DNA of 64,000 bases, taken from NCBI RefSeq assembly GCF_006007885.1, contig NZ_VCRO01000005.1, positions 124,001-188,000 on the forward strand, written 5' to 3'. Source of the stretch: Alteribacter natronophilus (GTDB lineage Bacteria > Bacillota > Bacilli > Bacillales > Salisediminibacteriaceae). Position 1 is the first letter of the stretch. Every line of letters starts with the position of its first letter. The notes below the pieces were generated by a model that ran no database searches, was not told the origin of the DNA, and saw only the letters and a list, made by a program, of their open reading frames with translations. Of this stretch, positions 8,925 through 18,782 are shown one piece after another. A program made the translations under genes and the position numbers.

Positions 8925-8940
8925 TACTGAAATTTCAGTA
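8925..8940. promoter_or_regulatory. 16-bp perfect palindrome upstream of hutU
   Basis: TACTGAAATTTCAGTA lies between the divergent nucleoside-hydrolase and hut genes, about 65 bases upstream of the candidate hutU -10. It is a candidate operator for an unidentified dimeric regulator. Confidence 0.45.
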
Positions 8941-8973
8941 CAAAAATCAAATATAAATGCTGTTAATCCAATA

Positions 8974-9011
8974 TGAAAGCACTATTTCCCCTCCCCCCTT
9001 CCCGCTATACT
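8974..9011 (+). promoter_or_regulatory. Candidate hutU promoter with cre-like site
   Basis: TATACT at 9006-9011 is a fair -10, but the -35 is poor. TGAAAGCACTATTT (8974-8987), overlapping the -35 position, matches the CcpA cre consensus at about 12 of 14 positions. Catabolite control of hut is established in B. subtilis; here it is inferred. Confidence 0.35.
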
Positions 9012-9043
9012 TTATGAAACACTGAAAACAGGAAGGTGATCTG

Positions 9044-10714
9044 ATGAAACAGGTACGAACAATCAGAAGCAGACGCGGAACAGAACTTGAAACAAAAGGA
9101 TGGGTCCAGGAAGCAGCTCTCCGGATGCTTTGCAACAACCTTGACCCGGAAGTTGCCGAACGTCCGGAGGACCTCGTCGTCTACGGCGGAATCGGAAAAG
9201 CGGCCCGAAACTGGGAAGCATTTGACGCGATTACCGATTCCCTCAGAAATCTTGAGAACGATGAAACTCTTCTCGTCCAGTCCGGCAAACCGGTTGCCGT
9301 GTTCAAGTCACACAGTGATGCGCCGCGTGTGCTGATTGCCAACTCCAACCTCGTGCCTGCATGGGCCAACTGGGATCACTTTCAGGAGCTCGAAAAAAAA
9401 GGACTGATGATGTACGGCCAGATGACGGCGGGCAGCTGGATTTACATCGGCAGCCAGGGCATCGTCCAGGGAACGTATGAAACGTTCGGTGAGCTTGCCA
9501 AGCACCACTTTGACGGAAGTCTTAAAGGAACGATTACCCTTACAGCAGGCCTCGGAGGAATGGGAGGCGCCCAGCCTCTCGCCGTTACGATGAACGATGG
9601 GGTCTGTATCGCCATTGACGTGGATGAGAGCCGGATTCAGAAGCGTCTCGACACCCGCTACCTGGACCGGATGACCGACAGCCTGGAAGAAGCTTTAAAC
9701 CTTGCCCGCCAGGCAAAAGCAATGGGGGAACCACTCAGTATCGGTCTCCTGGGTAATGCCGCTGAAATACTGCCGCAAATGCTTTCAGACGGGTTTGTTC
9801 CAGACGTTCTTACGGATCAGACATCGGCGCACGATCCTTTAAACGGCTATCTTCCTGCCGGAATGACGCTTGAAGAAGGAGAACGGATGCGCAAGGCAGA
9901 ACCTGCAGCCTATGTAAAAAAAGCCAAACAAAGCATGGCCTCACACGTTCAGGCGATGCTCGACATGCAGAAGGAAGGTGCCATCACCTTTGATTACGGC
10001 AATAACATCCGTCAGGTCGCTTTTGACGAAGGCGTGGAGAACGCATTTGATTTCCCGGGATTCGTGCCGGCCTACATCCGTCCACAGTTCTGCGAAGGCA
10101 AAGGACCATTCCGCTGGGTGGCACTTTCAGGCGATCCGGAAGACATCTACCGGACAGACAAAGCAATTCTGGAAGCTTTCCCGGAAAACGAGCACCTGTG
10201 CAACTGGATCCGAATGGCTCAGCAGAAAATCCAGTTCCAGGGACTTCCCTCCCGAATCTGCTGGCTCGGTTACGGCGAACGGGCGCGGTTTGGAAAGATC
10301 ATCAACGACCTTGTGGCAAAAGGTGAACTGAAAGCGCCGATCGTTATCGGCCGCGATCACCTCGATTCCGGCTCCGTCGCCTCACCGAACAGGGAAACGG
10401 AGTCCATGAAAGACGGCAGCGATGCTGTCGCCGACTGGCCGATCCTGAACGCGATGATCAACAGCGTCGGCGGTGCCAGCTGGGTATCTGTCCACCACGG
10501 CGGCGGCGTAGGGATGGGGTACTCCCTTCACGCCGGCATGGTTATTGTCGCTGACGGGACACCTGAAGCAGAGAAGCGCCTCGAGCGTGTACTCACTTCC
10601 GATCCCGGGATGGGCATCGCCCGCCACGTGGATGCCGGATACGACAAAGCGAAGGAAACAGCACGAAAGCACAATGTGAACATTCCAATGCTCGACCGCG
10701 AAGGAGGACAATAA
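9044..10714 (+). CDS. hutU: Urocanate hydratase HutU
   Basis: Converts urocanate to imidazolone propionate with tightly bound NAD+, step two of histidine breakdown. The 556-residue length is full. The [23 protein letters not shown] block, the CEGKGPFRW block with the conserved cysteine, and the [16 protein letters not shown] block are all family signatures. AGGAAGGTG precedes the ATG. It is the first gene of hutU-hutI-hutG, with a one-base gap to hutI. Confidence 0.97.
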   Translation: MKQVRTIRSRRGTELETKGWVQEAALRMLCNNLDPEVAERPEDLVVYGGIGKAARNWEAFDAITDSLRNLENDETLLVQSGKPVAVFKSHSDAPRVLIANSNLVPAWANWDHFQELEKKGLMMYGQMTAGSWIYIGSQGIVQGTYETFGELAKHHFDGSLKGTITLTAGLGGMGGAQPLAVTMNDGVCIAIDVDESRIQKRLDTRYLDRMTDSLEEALNLARQAKAMGEPLSIGLLGNAAEILPQMLSDGFVPDVLTDQTSAHDPLNGYLPAGMTLEEGERMRKAEPAAYVKKAKQSMASHVQAMLDMQKEGAITFDYGNNIRQVAFDEGVENAFDFPGFVPAYIRPQFCEGKGPFRWVALSGDPEDIYRTDKAILEAFPENEHLCNWIRMAQQKIQFQGLPSRICWLGYGERARFGKIINDLVAKGELKAPIVIGRDHLDSGSVASPNRETESMKDGSDAVADWPILNAMINSVGGASWVSVHHGGGVGMGYSLHAGMVIVADGTPEAEKRLERVLTSDPGMGIARHVDAGYDKAKETARKHNVNIPMLDREGGQ

Positions 10715-10715
10715 T

Positions 10716-11987
10716 ATGAGTTACGTATTCGTAAAAAACGCAAACGAGCTTTTAACTGTTGCCGGATCAAGCAGCACTCCGGCTGTACGGGAGCAGATGA
10801 ACGAACTCTCCATCATCGAAAACGGAGCTGTCTGGATTGAAAATGACAGAATTGTCGAGACCGGGACAACAGCCGACCTCGAGAAGAAATACGCCGATCA
10901 GCTGGATCAGGCACAGGTCATCGATGCAAAAGGAAAGGTCGTGGCCCCGGGTCTGGTGGATCCCCACACCCACCTTGTGTTTGCCGGCAGCCGGGAAAAT
11001 GAGTACAACATGCGCCTGCAGGGTGCCAAGTACATGGACATTATGGCTAAAGGAGGCGGCATCCACGCCACAACCCGGGCCACAAGAAAAGCGTCCTTCG
11101 AGCAGCTCTACAGTGAGAGCCGTCCGCGCCTTGATTCCTTTTTAAAACATGGTGTAACGACTGTCGAGGCAAAAAGCGGCTACGGGATGGACTGGGACGT
11201 GGAGAAACGGCAGATGGAAGTGGCGAGAAAGCTCGGTGACGATCACGTTGTGGATGTTGTAGGAACATTTATGGGCGCCCACGTTATCGCTGAAGAATAC
11301 AAAGACGATCCGGAAGCATTCGTGGATATCGTTGTGAACGAAATGATCCCGGCGGCAGCCGAGTCCGGTCTCGCCGAGTTCAACGACGTGTTCTGTGAGC
11401 GTGGTGTCTACACACCTGAGCAGTCCCGACGAATTCTGGAAGCAGGACGGGAGTACGGACTGCTGCCGAAAATCCATGCCGATGAAATCGAACCGTACGG
11501 CGGAGCGGAAATTGCAGCGGAAGTGGGAGCAGTTTCAGCCGATCACCTCCTGAAAGTATCAGACCGCGGTCTTGAAATGATGGCCGAAAAAGGTGTCGTT
11601 GCCGTTCTTCTCCCGGGTACCGCATTCTTCCTGATGACAGAAGCTGCTGACGGCCGGAAAGCGATTGATGCCGGCGTACCTGTAGCTCTGTCCACTGACC
11701 GGAACCCCGGGTCGTCCCCAAGCACATCGATGCCATTCATGATGAACCTGGCAAGCCTGACGATGGGAATGACCCCGGCAGAAGCAATTACCGCATCCAC
11801 CATCAATGCAGCCCACGCAATCCGCCGCGGGGAAACAATCGGAAGCCTGGAAGCAGGCAAACAGGCGGATCTGGTAATCTGGGATATTCCGAACCACCTT
11901 CAGTTTACGTACCTTTACGGAGTGAATCATACCCACACTGTAGTGAAAAAAGGCCGGGTTGTAGTGGAAAACGGGGTGATCGTGTGA
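10716..11987 (+). CDS. hutI: Imidazolonepropionase HutI
   Basis: Amidohydrolase that opens imidazolonepropionate to N-formimino-glutamate. The metal-binding HTH in VDPHTHLVF, the substrate-contacting segment GGGIHATTRATR, the metal His in KIHADEIEP and Asp in STDRNPGS are intact over the 423-residue full length. AAGGAGG overlaps the end of hutU, and the stop overlaps the hutG start by four bases (GTGA), so the three genes are translationally coupled. Confidence 0.97.
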   Translation: MSYVFVKNANELLTVAGSSSTPAVREQMNELSIIENGAVWIENDRIVETGTTADLEKKYADQLDQAQVIDAKGKVVAPGLVDPHTHLVFAGSRENEYNMRLQGAKYMDIMAKGGGIHATTRATRKASFEQLYSESRPRLDSFLKHGVTTVEAKSGYGMDWDVEKRQMEVARKLGDDHVVDVVGTFMGAHVIAEEYKDDPEAFVDIVVNEMIPAAAESGLAEFNDVFCERGVYTPEQSRRILEAGREYGLLPKIHADEIEPYGGAEIAAEVGAVSADHLLKVSDRGLEMMAEKGVVAVLLPGTAFFLMTEAADGRKAIDAGVPVALSTDRNPGSSPSTSMPFMMNLASLTMGMTPAEAITASTINAAHAIRRGETIGSLEAGKQADLVIWDIPNHLQFTYLYGVNHTHTVVKKGRVVVENGVIV

Positions 11988-12982
11988 CGTATCCGTACGC
12001 CGGGATGCAGGCCCCTCCGTTTATATGGGGCCAGTTGAAGGGTCATCCGGAAAAAGTCCACGAATGGATCCGTCCGGTAACTCCGGGATCAGAGGGCTTT
12101 CAGGGGGAAGCCGATGCTCTCGTGTACGGCATCCCCCTCTCCCGCTCGTCCATCAGTCCATCCGCCGCATCTGCTTTTCCGGAAGCGTGCCGCCGTTCTT
12201 GGAAAGGGTTCAGTACGTACAACCTGGACGAAGATGTGGATCTGTCAAAACTCACGGTGTACGATCTCGGGGATACGGAGCAGCACGTAACCGATATCAG
12301 CCGCTGCCACGAAAACATCGTGCGGGCCGTTTCCGATATCCGGAAGAAGCACCCCGACCCGGTATTGATGGCTATCGGCGGTGATCATTCTGTTACGGCA
12401 AAAACGATCCGGGGACTCAAGGAAGCAGAGCCTGACGCAAAAATCGGCCTGCTTCAGCTTGACACCCACTTCGATCTCCGGGACCCGGCAGAACTTGGTC
12501 CTGCAAACGGCACTCCCGTACGGCAGCTGATCGAACAGGAGCTGGTGGAAGGAAAGCACGTTTATAATATCGGCCTTCACGGCTTTTTCAACAGCAGGAG
12601 CCTCAAAGAGTACGCCGACGCCCATCAGGTGCAGTACATTACGCTGAAAAAGGCCCGGAAGATGGGCGTTGGAAAAATGGTGGAACACGCACTTTGGGAA
12701 CTCTCGCAGGAAGTGGACCATATTTATTTCACATGTGATATGGACGTCCTTGATATGGCCTACGCCCCGGGAGTACCGGCAACAACACCCGGCGGCATGC
12801 GCACCGATGAGCTCTTTGAGGCTGCCCTTGTCTGCGGGGGCCACGAAAAAGTCAGCGCCATGGATATCGTCTGCCTCGATCCGGAAAAAGACGTGGCCGG
12901 CATGACAGTAAAAGCGGGGACGCATGTAATGCTGTCATTTCTGACCGGGGTGGCGGTTAGAGAAAAACAGAACGGTATATGA
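11984..12982 (+). CDS. hutG: Formimidoylglutamase HutG (arginase family)
   Basis: Hydrolyses N-formimino-glutamate to glutamate and formamide. The three dinuclear-manganese motifs of ureohydrolases are present: GGDHSVT, LDTHFDLRD and CDMDVLDMAYAPG. The 332-residue length is usual. The start is GTG overlapping the hutI stop. This arginase-type enzyme, rather than the two-step deiminase route, is the one used by Bacillus. Confidence 0.95.
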   Translation: MTYPYAGMQAPPFIWGQLKGHPEKVHEWIRPVTPGSEGFQGEADALVYGIPLSRSSISPSAASAFPEACRRSWKGFSTYNLDEDVDLSKLTVYDLGDTEQHVTDISRCHENIVRAVSDIRKKHPDPVLMAIGGDHSVTAKTIRGLKEAEPDAKIGLLQLDTHFDLRDPAELGPANGTPVRQLIEQELVEGKHVYNIGLHGFFNSRSLKEYADAHQVQYITLKKARKMGVGKMVEHALWELSQEVDHIYFTCDMDVLDMAYAPGVPATTPGGMRTDELFEAALVCGGHEKVSAMDIVCLDPEKDVAGMTVKAGTHVMLSFLTGVAVREKQNGI

Positions 12983-13097
12983 CGAGAATAGTATAACGAG
13001 GAATAAAGGAGATGGGATAGCTTGAAGAGGTTAACCATCTCTTCATTTTATCTTCGAAAGCAGTAAAACATCAATCTGAAAAAAGGGGGACAAAGTT

Positions 13098-14429
13098 ATG
13101 GCTCTGAAACAAAGAAAGGAAGAAACCGTACCTCAGTCATCCGGAACAAAGAGCAGCATGCTGAAGTTTTTTCTGTTCAGTGCAATAGGTGTATTTATGT
13201 TTTTTGTACCGATTACTATCGGAGAAACATCTTCAATCATGCTCGATCATATCGTTTCATGGATCCGGAACACCTTCCCTGCAGCGGTGCCTTACTACGC
13301 TTTTACCGTCATTCTCCTCGGTGCTGTGTACCCGTTTTATACGAGAACCTGGAACAGGGACCGTGTTGCCGTCGTTTTTACAGGTCTGAAAGTTCTAGGT
13401 CTCGTGGTTGCCGGGATGCTGCTTCTGAACATTGGCCCAGCATGGCTGTTTGATCCTTCAATGGGGCCATTTCTTTTTAACACACTGGTAGCATCCGTAG
13501 GGCTGCTGGTTCCAATCGGTGCCATTTTCCTGGCTCTGCTTGTAGGATACGGGCTGCTGGAATTTATCGGCGTTATGATGCAGCCGGTAATGCGTCCTCT
13601 GTTTAAGACACCGGGCCGGTCAGCAATTGACGCAGTTGCCTCGTTTGTAGGGAGTTATTCCATTGGTCTGCTTATAACAAACAGGGTCTTTAAAGAAGGA
13701 AAGTACTCGGTTAAGGAAGCCACTATCATTGCAACCGGCTTCTCCACGGTCAGCGTGACCTTCATGATTGTTGTGGCAAACACGCTTGATCTCATGAGTA
13801 TCTGGAACACCTATTTCTGGACGACACTTTTTGTAACCTTTCTTGTAACCGCTATCACAGTGAGGATCTGGCCGCTGAATAAAATCAGCGAGAAACATTA
13901 TAATGACCGGAAAACCAATGAGCCTCCAGTGGAAGGAAACCGGATTCGCTTTGCATGGAATCAGGCTATGAAAGCATCGGAAAGAGCTCCCGGGCTTGGT
14001 GTAAATGTCTGGCGGAACTTCAGGGATGGTTTTCTTATGACCATGAGCATCCTCCCTTCCATTATGAGTGTCGGACTAATCGGTCTGGTTCTTGCTGAAT
14101 TTACTCCTGTGTTTGATATTCTCGGTTACATTTTCTATCCGATTACAGCTGCATTCCAGCTGCCTGAAGCAATGCTTGCGGCTAAAGCAGCCTCCATTTC
14201 CATCGCTGAAATGTTTCTGCCTGCCCTGCTCGTAACAGAAGCACCTATGGTAACCAAGTTTGTCATTGCCGTTGTCTCTGTCTCTGCCATTCTGTTCTTT
14301 TCTGCTCTCATTCCGTGTATTCTCTCTACGGAAATACCAGTAAGTATTCCGAAGCTGATTGTCATCTGGTTCGAGCGAGTAGTTCTTACACTTGTAATTG
14401 TTATTCCAATAGCCTACCTGCTCGTATAG
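13098..14429 (+). CDS. YjiH-family membrane protein, possible hut-linked transporter
   Basis: This 443-residue protein has around ten hydrophobic helices and a nucleoside-recognition/gate-type domain, as in YjiH-family proteins (family assignment from overall pattern, e.g. FVGSYSIGLLITNRVFKEGKYS and MLAAKAASISIAEMFLPA). It lies 115 bases downstream of hutG on the same strand with its own GGGGG Shine-Dalgarno. Since no hutM-type permease is seen, a role in uptake of histidine or urocanate is an inference from position. A GAGATGG/CCATCTC hairpin (13009-13041) between hutG and this gene might modulate its expression. Confidence 0.75.
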   Translation: MALKQRKEETVPQSSGTKSSMLKFFLFSAIGVFMFFVPITIGETSSIMLDHIVSWIRNTFPAAVPYYAFTVILLGAVYPFYTRTWNRDRVAVVFTGLKVLGLVVAGMLLLNIGPAWLFDPSMGPFLFNTLVASVGLLVPIGAIFLALLVGYGLLEFIGVMMQPVMRPLFKTPGRSAIDAVASFVGSYSIGLLITNRVFKEGKYSVKEATIIATGFSTVSVTFMIVVANTLDLMSIWNTYFWTTLFVTFLVTAITVRIWPLNKISEKHYNDRKTNEPPVEGNRIRFAWNQAMKASERAPGLGVNVWRNFRDGFLMTMSILPSIMSVGLIGLVLAEFTPVFDILGYIFYPITAAFQLPEAMLAAKAASISIAEMFLPALLVTEAPMVTKFVIAVVSVSAILFFSALIPCILSTEIPVSIPKLIVIWFERVVLTLVIVIPIAYLLV

Positions 14430-14480
14430 ACCTTGTTTTCTGATTAATCAGTATTTTATTTCAACGATCTGTTTAAAACA

Positions 14481-14516
14481 CGCACAGGCAGGTGAACATC
14501 CTGTGCGCCATTTTTA
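14481..14516 (+). terminator. Terminator after the YjiH-family gene
   Basis: GCACAGG / CCTGTGC hairpin followed by a T-rich tail. Confidence 0.6.
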
Positions 14517-14564
14517 TGTATGTATTTACACTGTAAAACTAAAGAAAGAAATCCAGAACTAAGG

Positions 14565-14606
14565 AAAACAGGCCGCCACCACTAAATGGAGCAGCCTGTT
14601 TTTTCT
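14565..14606. terminator. Bidirectional terminator
   Basis: AAAACAGGC / GCCTGTTTTTT with A-rich and T-rich flanks on either side, serving mainly the minus-strand PspC-type gene. Confidence 0.7.
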
Positions 14607-14819
14607 TTAAATCTCATATTCTTTTTCCGTGTCCTTCGGCATTACCCAGTCCAGAACGAGGTAAATGATGACGCACGGAATAACTGTGGTTGTCAGAGCA
14701 ATAACCGCGAACACGATCCTTACAATCGTTGGATCGAGATTCCAGTAATCTGCCACCCCCGCCAGAACTCCGCTTACTTTAACATCGGTCGTAGACTTAT
14801 ATAATTTCCGATTATCCAT
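14607..14819 (-). CDS. PspC-domain membrane protein
   Basis: A 70-residue protein with the classic PspC layout: a basic N terminus (KLYKSTTDVKVSGVLAGVADYW), then two hydrophobic helices. PspC-type proteins are linked to envelope-stress responses; in Firmicutes, stand-alone short copies are common and their partners are mostly unknown. No pspA or liaF-like gene is adjacent. Confidence 0.88.
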   Translation of the reverse strand: MDNRKLYKSTTDVKVSGVLAGVADYWNLDPTIVRIVFAVIALTTTVIPCVIIYLVLDWVMPKDTEKEYEI

Positions 14820-14871
14820 TCCGGTTTTTCACCGCCAGACGTCCTTTTTCCTATATTTTAACACAGGGTTT

Positions 14872-15819
14872 CTACTCTCCTGTCAGAAATTCGGCAGCCT
14901 CCAGCAGATAAGTTTCAAAGTCCTCGGGAAACTCATGGCCTATACCGTTTACGATCTTCAGCTTACATGGCACATCGTAATCTGTCAGCAGCTTATGAAA
15001 GGCAGCCGCCTGATCTATATACGGATCGTACTCGCCTGTAAGAATATAGCCGCGGGTATCCCTGCAGATTCCTTCACGAAGAATCGCTTCATAAGGCTTT
15101 AAATCCCGAATTGAAGGCACCACGGCAAAAAAACGGCTCTCCCTGAACGGTTTCCACCCGAGGGCAGAATCGATCGCCAGCTTTCCGCCCTGTGACGCAC
15201 CGCATAAAACAGTCTGATCGCTATTGGACATACTGATTTCATCAAAATGACGCTTTGATTCGCTCAGATCCGCTCTGGCCCGCTGTTCATCATCCCAGCA
15301 GAAACGCTCATAGCCGAATACCTGGGACGATTGGGGAAAACCGACATGCCAGTCTGATAACAGGGCCGTTTCCTCCCAGTACTCCGAGAAGGCCGAGGCA
15401 TTATCTCCCCGCCAGTGAATGGCAAACATCCGCTTACGGCTCTGGGTATCTCCCATACTGTACAGCATCGGCAGATGACGGTCACTTTCCTGCTTCATCA
15501 GGTTGTAACACGCCTCGACAAGCAGGTCGAAACGGGCATCACTTTTCAGAGGATCGAGCTCCGGTTCTTCCCGCAGTCTTTCCGGGTGCCACCATATACC
15601 GTCATGAAGGGCCTGAAAAGCAAGACGGAAAGCCGCCTCCTTTTCCCCCGTACGCGCGTGAATGGAGATCCGCCACATGTCTGTTTTATACCTTTTCTCA
15701 GGAAAAAGCCCTGCAATCTCCTCGCTCATTTCCCGGCTCTTCTTAAGATCACCTTTTCTGAACGTACGGAATGCCTCCCGCTCCCAATCCGCAAATCGCT
15801 TCTGGATCTGACTTCTCAT
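14872..15819 (-). CDS. Alpha/beta hydrolase with helical N-terminal region
   Basis: 315 residues. The N-terminal ~100 residues are helical and TPR-like. The C-terminal part is an alpha/beta hydrolase with nucleophile Ser in GASQGGK, an acid in TGEYDPY and His in GIGHEFP, a complete triad of the esterase/dienelactone hydrolase kind. No signal peptide; the substrate is unknown. The gene is alone between the PspC gene and the divergent queC operon. Confidence 0.85.
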   Translation of the reverse strand: MRSQIQKRFADWEREAFRTFRKGDLKKSREMSEEIAGLFPEKRYKTDMWRISIHARTGEKEAAFRLAFQALHDGIWWHPERLREEPELDPLKSDARFDLLVEACYNLMKQESDRHLPMLYSMGDTQSRKRMFAIHWRGDNASAFSEYWEETALLSDWHVGFPQSSQVFGYERFCWDDEQRARADLSESKRHFDEISMSNSDQTVLCGASQGGKLAIDSALGWKPFRESRFFAVVPSIRDLKPYEAILREGICRDTRGYILTGEYDPYIDQAAAFHKLLTDYDVPCKLKIVNGIGHEFPEDFETYLLEAAEFLTGE

Positions 15820-15941
15820 CAGGATTCCTCCTTCATCTTTCTACCTCATATATAGTTCTCCTCCCGAAGAAAAATCCCCTTCGGAAAGAATATATAAAAA
15901 TGTAAAACAGTGTCCAAACCCCAACCCTTCCCCACTAACAA

Positions 15942-15969
15942 TTTACATCTTTTTTTGGTAGAGTAGTAA
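15942..15969 (+). promoter_or_regulatory. Candidate promoter of queC-queF
   Basis: TTTACA (15942-15947) and TAGTAA (15964-15969), 16-base spacer, directly upstream of the riboswitch. Confidence 0.45.
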
Positions 15970-15972
15970 GGT

Positions 15973-16018
15973 AGCGGAGTTCGTAACCATCCTCCGCTCT
16001 ATAAGTAAAAACTAGGAG
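15973..16018 (+). ncRNA. preQ1-I riboswitch
   Basis: The stem GCGGAG/CTCCGC encloses the loop TTCGTAACCATC and is followed by an A-rich tail TATAAGTAAAAACTAGGAG whose CTA pairs back into the loop as the H-type pseudoknot of class-I preQ1 aptamers. The tail merges with the queC Shine-Dalgarno AGGAG (16014-16018), so ligand binding should hide the ribosome site: translational control by the pathway product preQ1. Confidence 0.9.
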
Positions 16019-16027
16019 TGAACCATC

Positions 16028-16723
16028 TTGGATAACAATAAAGCAATTGTCGTGTTCAGCGGCGGACAGGACAGCACCACCTGCCTGCTCTGGGCACTTA
16101 AAAAATTTGATGAAGTGGAGACCCTCTCCTTCGATTACGGGCAGCGCCATGAACGGGAGCTGCATCACGCGGCGGAAATCGCCGAGCGTCTGAATGTGGC
16201 CCATAAAGTGATGGACCTGAGCATGCTCGGGCAGCTGACGGAAAACGCCCTGACCCGTGATGATATTGAGATTGAAGAAGGGGAAAAATACCCTACGACG
16301 TTCGTTGAAGGACGCAACCATCTGTTTCTTCTCATGGCGGGGATCTACGGCAAACAGGTCGGAGCGAAGCATATTATCACCGGTGTGTGTGAAACCGACT
16401 ACTCCGGCTACCCGGACTGCCGTGACTCGTTCGTTAAGTCCATGAACGTGACACTCAACCTGAGCATGGACGAGAACTTTGTGATTCACACTCCGCTTAT
16501 GTTTTTAAATAAAGCCGAAACGTGGAAAATGGCTGATGAGCTCGGCGGACTTGATTTTGTCCGTTACAATACACTCACGTGCTACGAAGGCATTGTCGGT
16601 GACGGATGCGGTGAATGTCCGGCGTGCAAGCTGAGGGCACGGGGTCTTAACGACTACCTTGCCGAAAAAGAAACTGCATCAGGAGAGTCTGAAGGAGGAA
16701 ATGAAAATGAGCTACAATCGTGA
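16028..16723 (+). CDS. queC: 7-cyano-7-deazaguanine synthase QueC
   Basis: ATP-dependent conversion of 7-carboxy-7-deazaguanine to preQ0 in queuosine synthesis. The N-terminal PP-loop ([11 protein letters not shown]) and the C-terminal zinc site ([13 protein letters not shown]) are intact over 231 residues. The start is TTG, nine bases after AGGAG that is part of the riboswitch. queF overlaps its end. queD and queE, usually neighbours, are not in the window. Confidence 0.97.
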   Translation: MDNNKAIVVFSGGQDSTTCLLWALKKFDEVETLSFDYGQRHERELHHAAEIAERLNVAHKVMDLSMLGQLTENALTRDDIEIEEGEKYPTTFVEGRNHLFLLMAGIYGKQVGAKHIITGVCETDYSGYPDCRDSFVKSMNVTLNLSMDENFVIHTPLMFLNKAETWKMADELGGLDFVRYNTLTCYEGIVGDGCGECPACKLRARGLNDYLAEKETASGESEGGNENELQS

Positions 16724-17195
16724 AGAAGAAGTCGAACAGCTGGGAAACAATAAAACCGAGTATTCAATGGACTACGATCCGAGTGTGCTTGAAGCATTCG
16801 AAAACGTCCATCCGTACCGGGACTACTTTGTGAAATTCAACTGCCCTGAATTCACAAGTCTCTGTCCGAAAACGGGTCAGCCGGACTTTGCAACTGTATA
16901 TATCAGCTACATCCCTGATAAAAAGATGGTTGAAAGTAAATCTCTTAAGCTGTATCTGTTCAGCTTCCGTAACCACGGGGATTTCCACGAGGACTGTATG
17001 AACAAAATTGTAAACGACCTCGTGGAGCTGATGGATCCGCGCTACATCGAAGTATGGGGCAAGTTCACCCCCCGCGGCGGCATCTCCATCGATCCGTACG
17101 TTAACTACGGTAAACCGGAAACAAAATGGGAGAAATTTGCCGAGCAGCGTCTCGTCCAGCACGACCTCTACCCGGAAACGATTGATAACCGTTAA
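16707..17195 (+). CDS. queF: preQ0 reductase QueF (NADPH-dependent nitrile reductase)
   Basis: Reduces the nitrile of preQ0 to the amine preQ1. Short (162-residue) type-I QueF with catalytic Cys in [15 protein letters not shown] and the [10 protein letters not shown] motif carrying the catalytic Asp and binding Glu/His. ATG 16707 is eight bases after GAAGGAGG; ATGs at 16659 and 16701 are too early or too close. It overlaps queC by 17 bases, so both are made from one riboswitch-controlled message. Confidence 0.96.
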   Translation: MSYNREEEVEQLGNNKTEYSMDYDPSVLEAFENVHPYRDYFVKFNCPEFTSLCPKTGQPDFATVYISYIPDKKMVESKSLKLYLFSFRNHGDFHEDCMNKIVNDLVELMDPRYIEVWGKFTPRGGISIDPYVNYGKPETKWEKFAEQRLVQHDLYPETIDNR

Positions 17196-17214
17196 TGAAA
17201 AATCCTTTCAGCCC

Positions 17215-17244
17215 CCTGCATCCTGAACTGATGCAGGGTTTTTG
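17215..17244 (+). terminator. Terminator of queC-queF
   Basis: CCCTGCAT / ATGCAGGG hairpin followed by TTTTTG. Confidence 0.85.
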
Positions 17245-17285
17245 TGCACACAGCCTTATCCGGGACAGGAATCCAATGGGAAAAG

Positions 17286-17320
17286 AATCCCCCGCCATAT
17301 TCCAGGCGGGGGATTTCTAT
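17286..17320. terminator. Terminator shared by queF and subtilisin genes
   Basis: A perfect hairpin AATCCCCCGCC / GGCGGGGGATT just beyond the 3' end of the minus-strand protease gene. Confidence 0.8.
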
Positions 17321-17339
17321 ATAAGGGGGTATTCACATA

Positions 17340-18485
17340 TTAATGAGCGTCAACCGCAGCTCTAACATCGAGAGCACCGTTTCCATAGTACCAGTGATCA
17401 CCAAGCGGCTGAGCCGTGCTGTTAAAGGTATTTCGCACGTCATCGTTGGAAAGATGAGGGTGCTCGGCAAGAAGCAGAGCCGCCGCTCCTGCTACGTGCG
17501 GAGCAGCCATTGACGTACCGTTGAGGGCCGCGTAGCCGTCGTTCAGGTATGTGCTGTTTACATCGACTCCCGGTGCCATTACGTCGAGCTCATCACCGAC
17601 GCTGGAGAAAGAAGCGCGCTCGTTGTTTTCATCGACAGCACCGACTGCCATAACGTTATCGTATTTAGCAGGGTATCCAATCGTATTGAAGGGGCCAAAC
17701 TCTCCTGAGTTACCTGCTGCAGCTACAAGAGTGACACCGGCACTGTGTGCGTAGTTGACCGCTTCTTCAAGGGCCGTGGAACCGACGTCACCGCCAAGGC
17801 TCATGTTGACCACGTCCATATCATTGTCCGCTGCCCACTCGATTCCCTGGGCAATGCCGGCAAGCGTTCCGCCTCCGTCTTCACCGAGAACCTTAACCGC
17901 GTACAGATCCACATCCGGGCTTACGCCAAGTACGCCGAAGTCGTTATCAAGAGCTGCGACCGTTCCCGCTACGTGAGTGCCGTGACCGTTGTAGTCTTCG
18001 TAATCAGGTTCACCGTCAACAAAGCTGACACCATCCACTACATTCAGATCGGGATGGTCGGCAATACCTGTATCAAGGACTGCCACACTTACACCTTCGC
18101 CTGTGTTACCATCGTTCTGCTGAACGTCATCTGCTCCAACCTGCTCAACGCCGTAAGGTACTTCCTGAGCGTAGGCTTCCACCTCCGCGTTTTCATCTAC
18201 AAATCGGACGTTCGGATTATTTTCCAGTGCTTCCGCTGCCCGCTCAGGAAGCGTCACATGAAGAATGTTGGCAAAGTCGAATTCGTGCTCCACTTCACCT
18301 CCAAGAGAGTTGACGGTATTCACCCCTGCCTGCTGTGCAGATGGCCCCTGATCAAACCCGACCAGGTATTCTTTCATGTCACCAGGCCCGTCCCCTGCGT
18401 GAATGACACTTCCAGCACCTCCAAATACGAGTGTGGCCACCAGTGCAGCGCCTGCTGTTTTTTTCCACTTAGCTGATTTGACCAA
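17340..18485 (-). CDS. Secreted subtilisin-type alkaline serine protease
   Basis: A 381-residue prepro-enzyme. Signal peptide (1-30, hydrophobic [15 protein letters not shown]), I9 propeptide (about 38-107), then the S8 catalytic domain with Asp138 ([10 protein letters not shown]), His168 (NGHGTHVAG), oxyanion Asn259 (AAAGNSG) and Ser325 (GTSMAAPH). The mature start AQEVPYG resembles alkaline subtilisins, and the surface is rich in Asp/Glu, as in halo-alkaliphile proteases. TTG 18485 is preferred because GGGAGAGG lies just upstream; a TTG at 18506 would put that site inside the gene. It is directly downstream of an RRNPP-type regulator gene but separated by a terminator, and has its own promoter. 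Confidence 0.95.
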   Translation of the reverse strand: MVKSAKWKKTAGAALVATLVFGGAGSVIHAGDGPGDMKEYLVGFDQGPSAQQAGVNTVNSLGGEVEHEFDFANILHVTLPERAAEALENNPNVRFVDENAEVEAYAQEVPYGVEQVGADDVQQNDGNTGEGVSVAVLDTGIADHPDLNVVDGVSFVDGEPDYEDYNGHGTHVAGTVAALDNDFGVLGVSPDVDLYAVKVLGEDGGGTLAGIAQGIEWAADNDMDVVNMSLGGDVGSTALEEAVNYAHSAGVTLVAAAGNSGEFGPFNTIGYPAKYDNVMAVGAVDENNERASFSSVGDELDVMAPGVDVNSTYLNDGYAALNGTSMAAPHVAGAAALLLAEHPHLSNDDVRNTFNSTAQPLGDHWYYGNGALDVRAAVDAH

Positions 18486-18542
18486 AATAACCTCTCCCTT
18501 TCCCAACTGAGTTTTTTAAACTTTTAAAAAGTTGTACCCCGT

Positions 18543-18572
18543 ACTCTACAGAGGGAGTGAGGGTGATTTCAA
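18543..18572 (-). promoter_or_regulatory. Candidate promoter of the subtilisin gene
   Basis: TTGAAA (18572-18567) and TAGAGT (18548-18543) with an 18-base spacer, followed by an AACTTTT/AAAAGTT inverted repeat in the leader. Confidence 0.45.
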
Positions 18573-18734
18573 CAAAAATTAAAAATTTACAGAAAATTAA
18601 CCTGTATTTTTACATAAATTTCAACCGGCATCCGACGAAGTTCACTCCACTCCGACAAAAGAGGCTTCAGTACTGAGGCGGAAGTTCAGTGACTTCTGTC
18701 TATGGACCAAAGTGCTGTCCCACGCTTTGGCCAT

Positions 18735-18764
18735 GAAAAAAGTCCGGAGAAGAATCTCCGGACC
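18735..18764 (-). terminator. Terminator of the RRNPP-type regulator gene
   Basis: GTCCGGAGA / TCTCCGGAC hairpin followed on the minus strand by six T. Confidence 0.85.
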
Positions 18765-18782
18765 CGACACTGTTAAGGAAAA

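Noticed and set aside
18641-18734. A 30-codon frame after the RRNPP-type regulator that might encode its pheromone
   Set aside because: Its ATG lies within the terminator tail, it has no ribosome site and no hydrophobic export signal.
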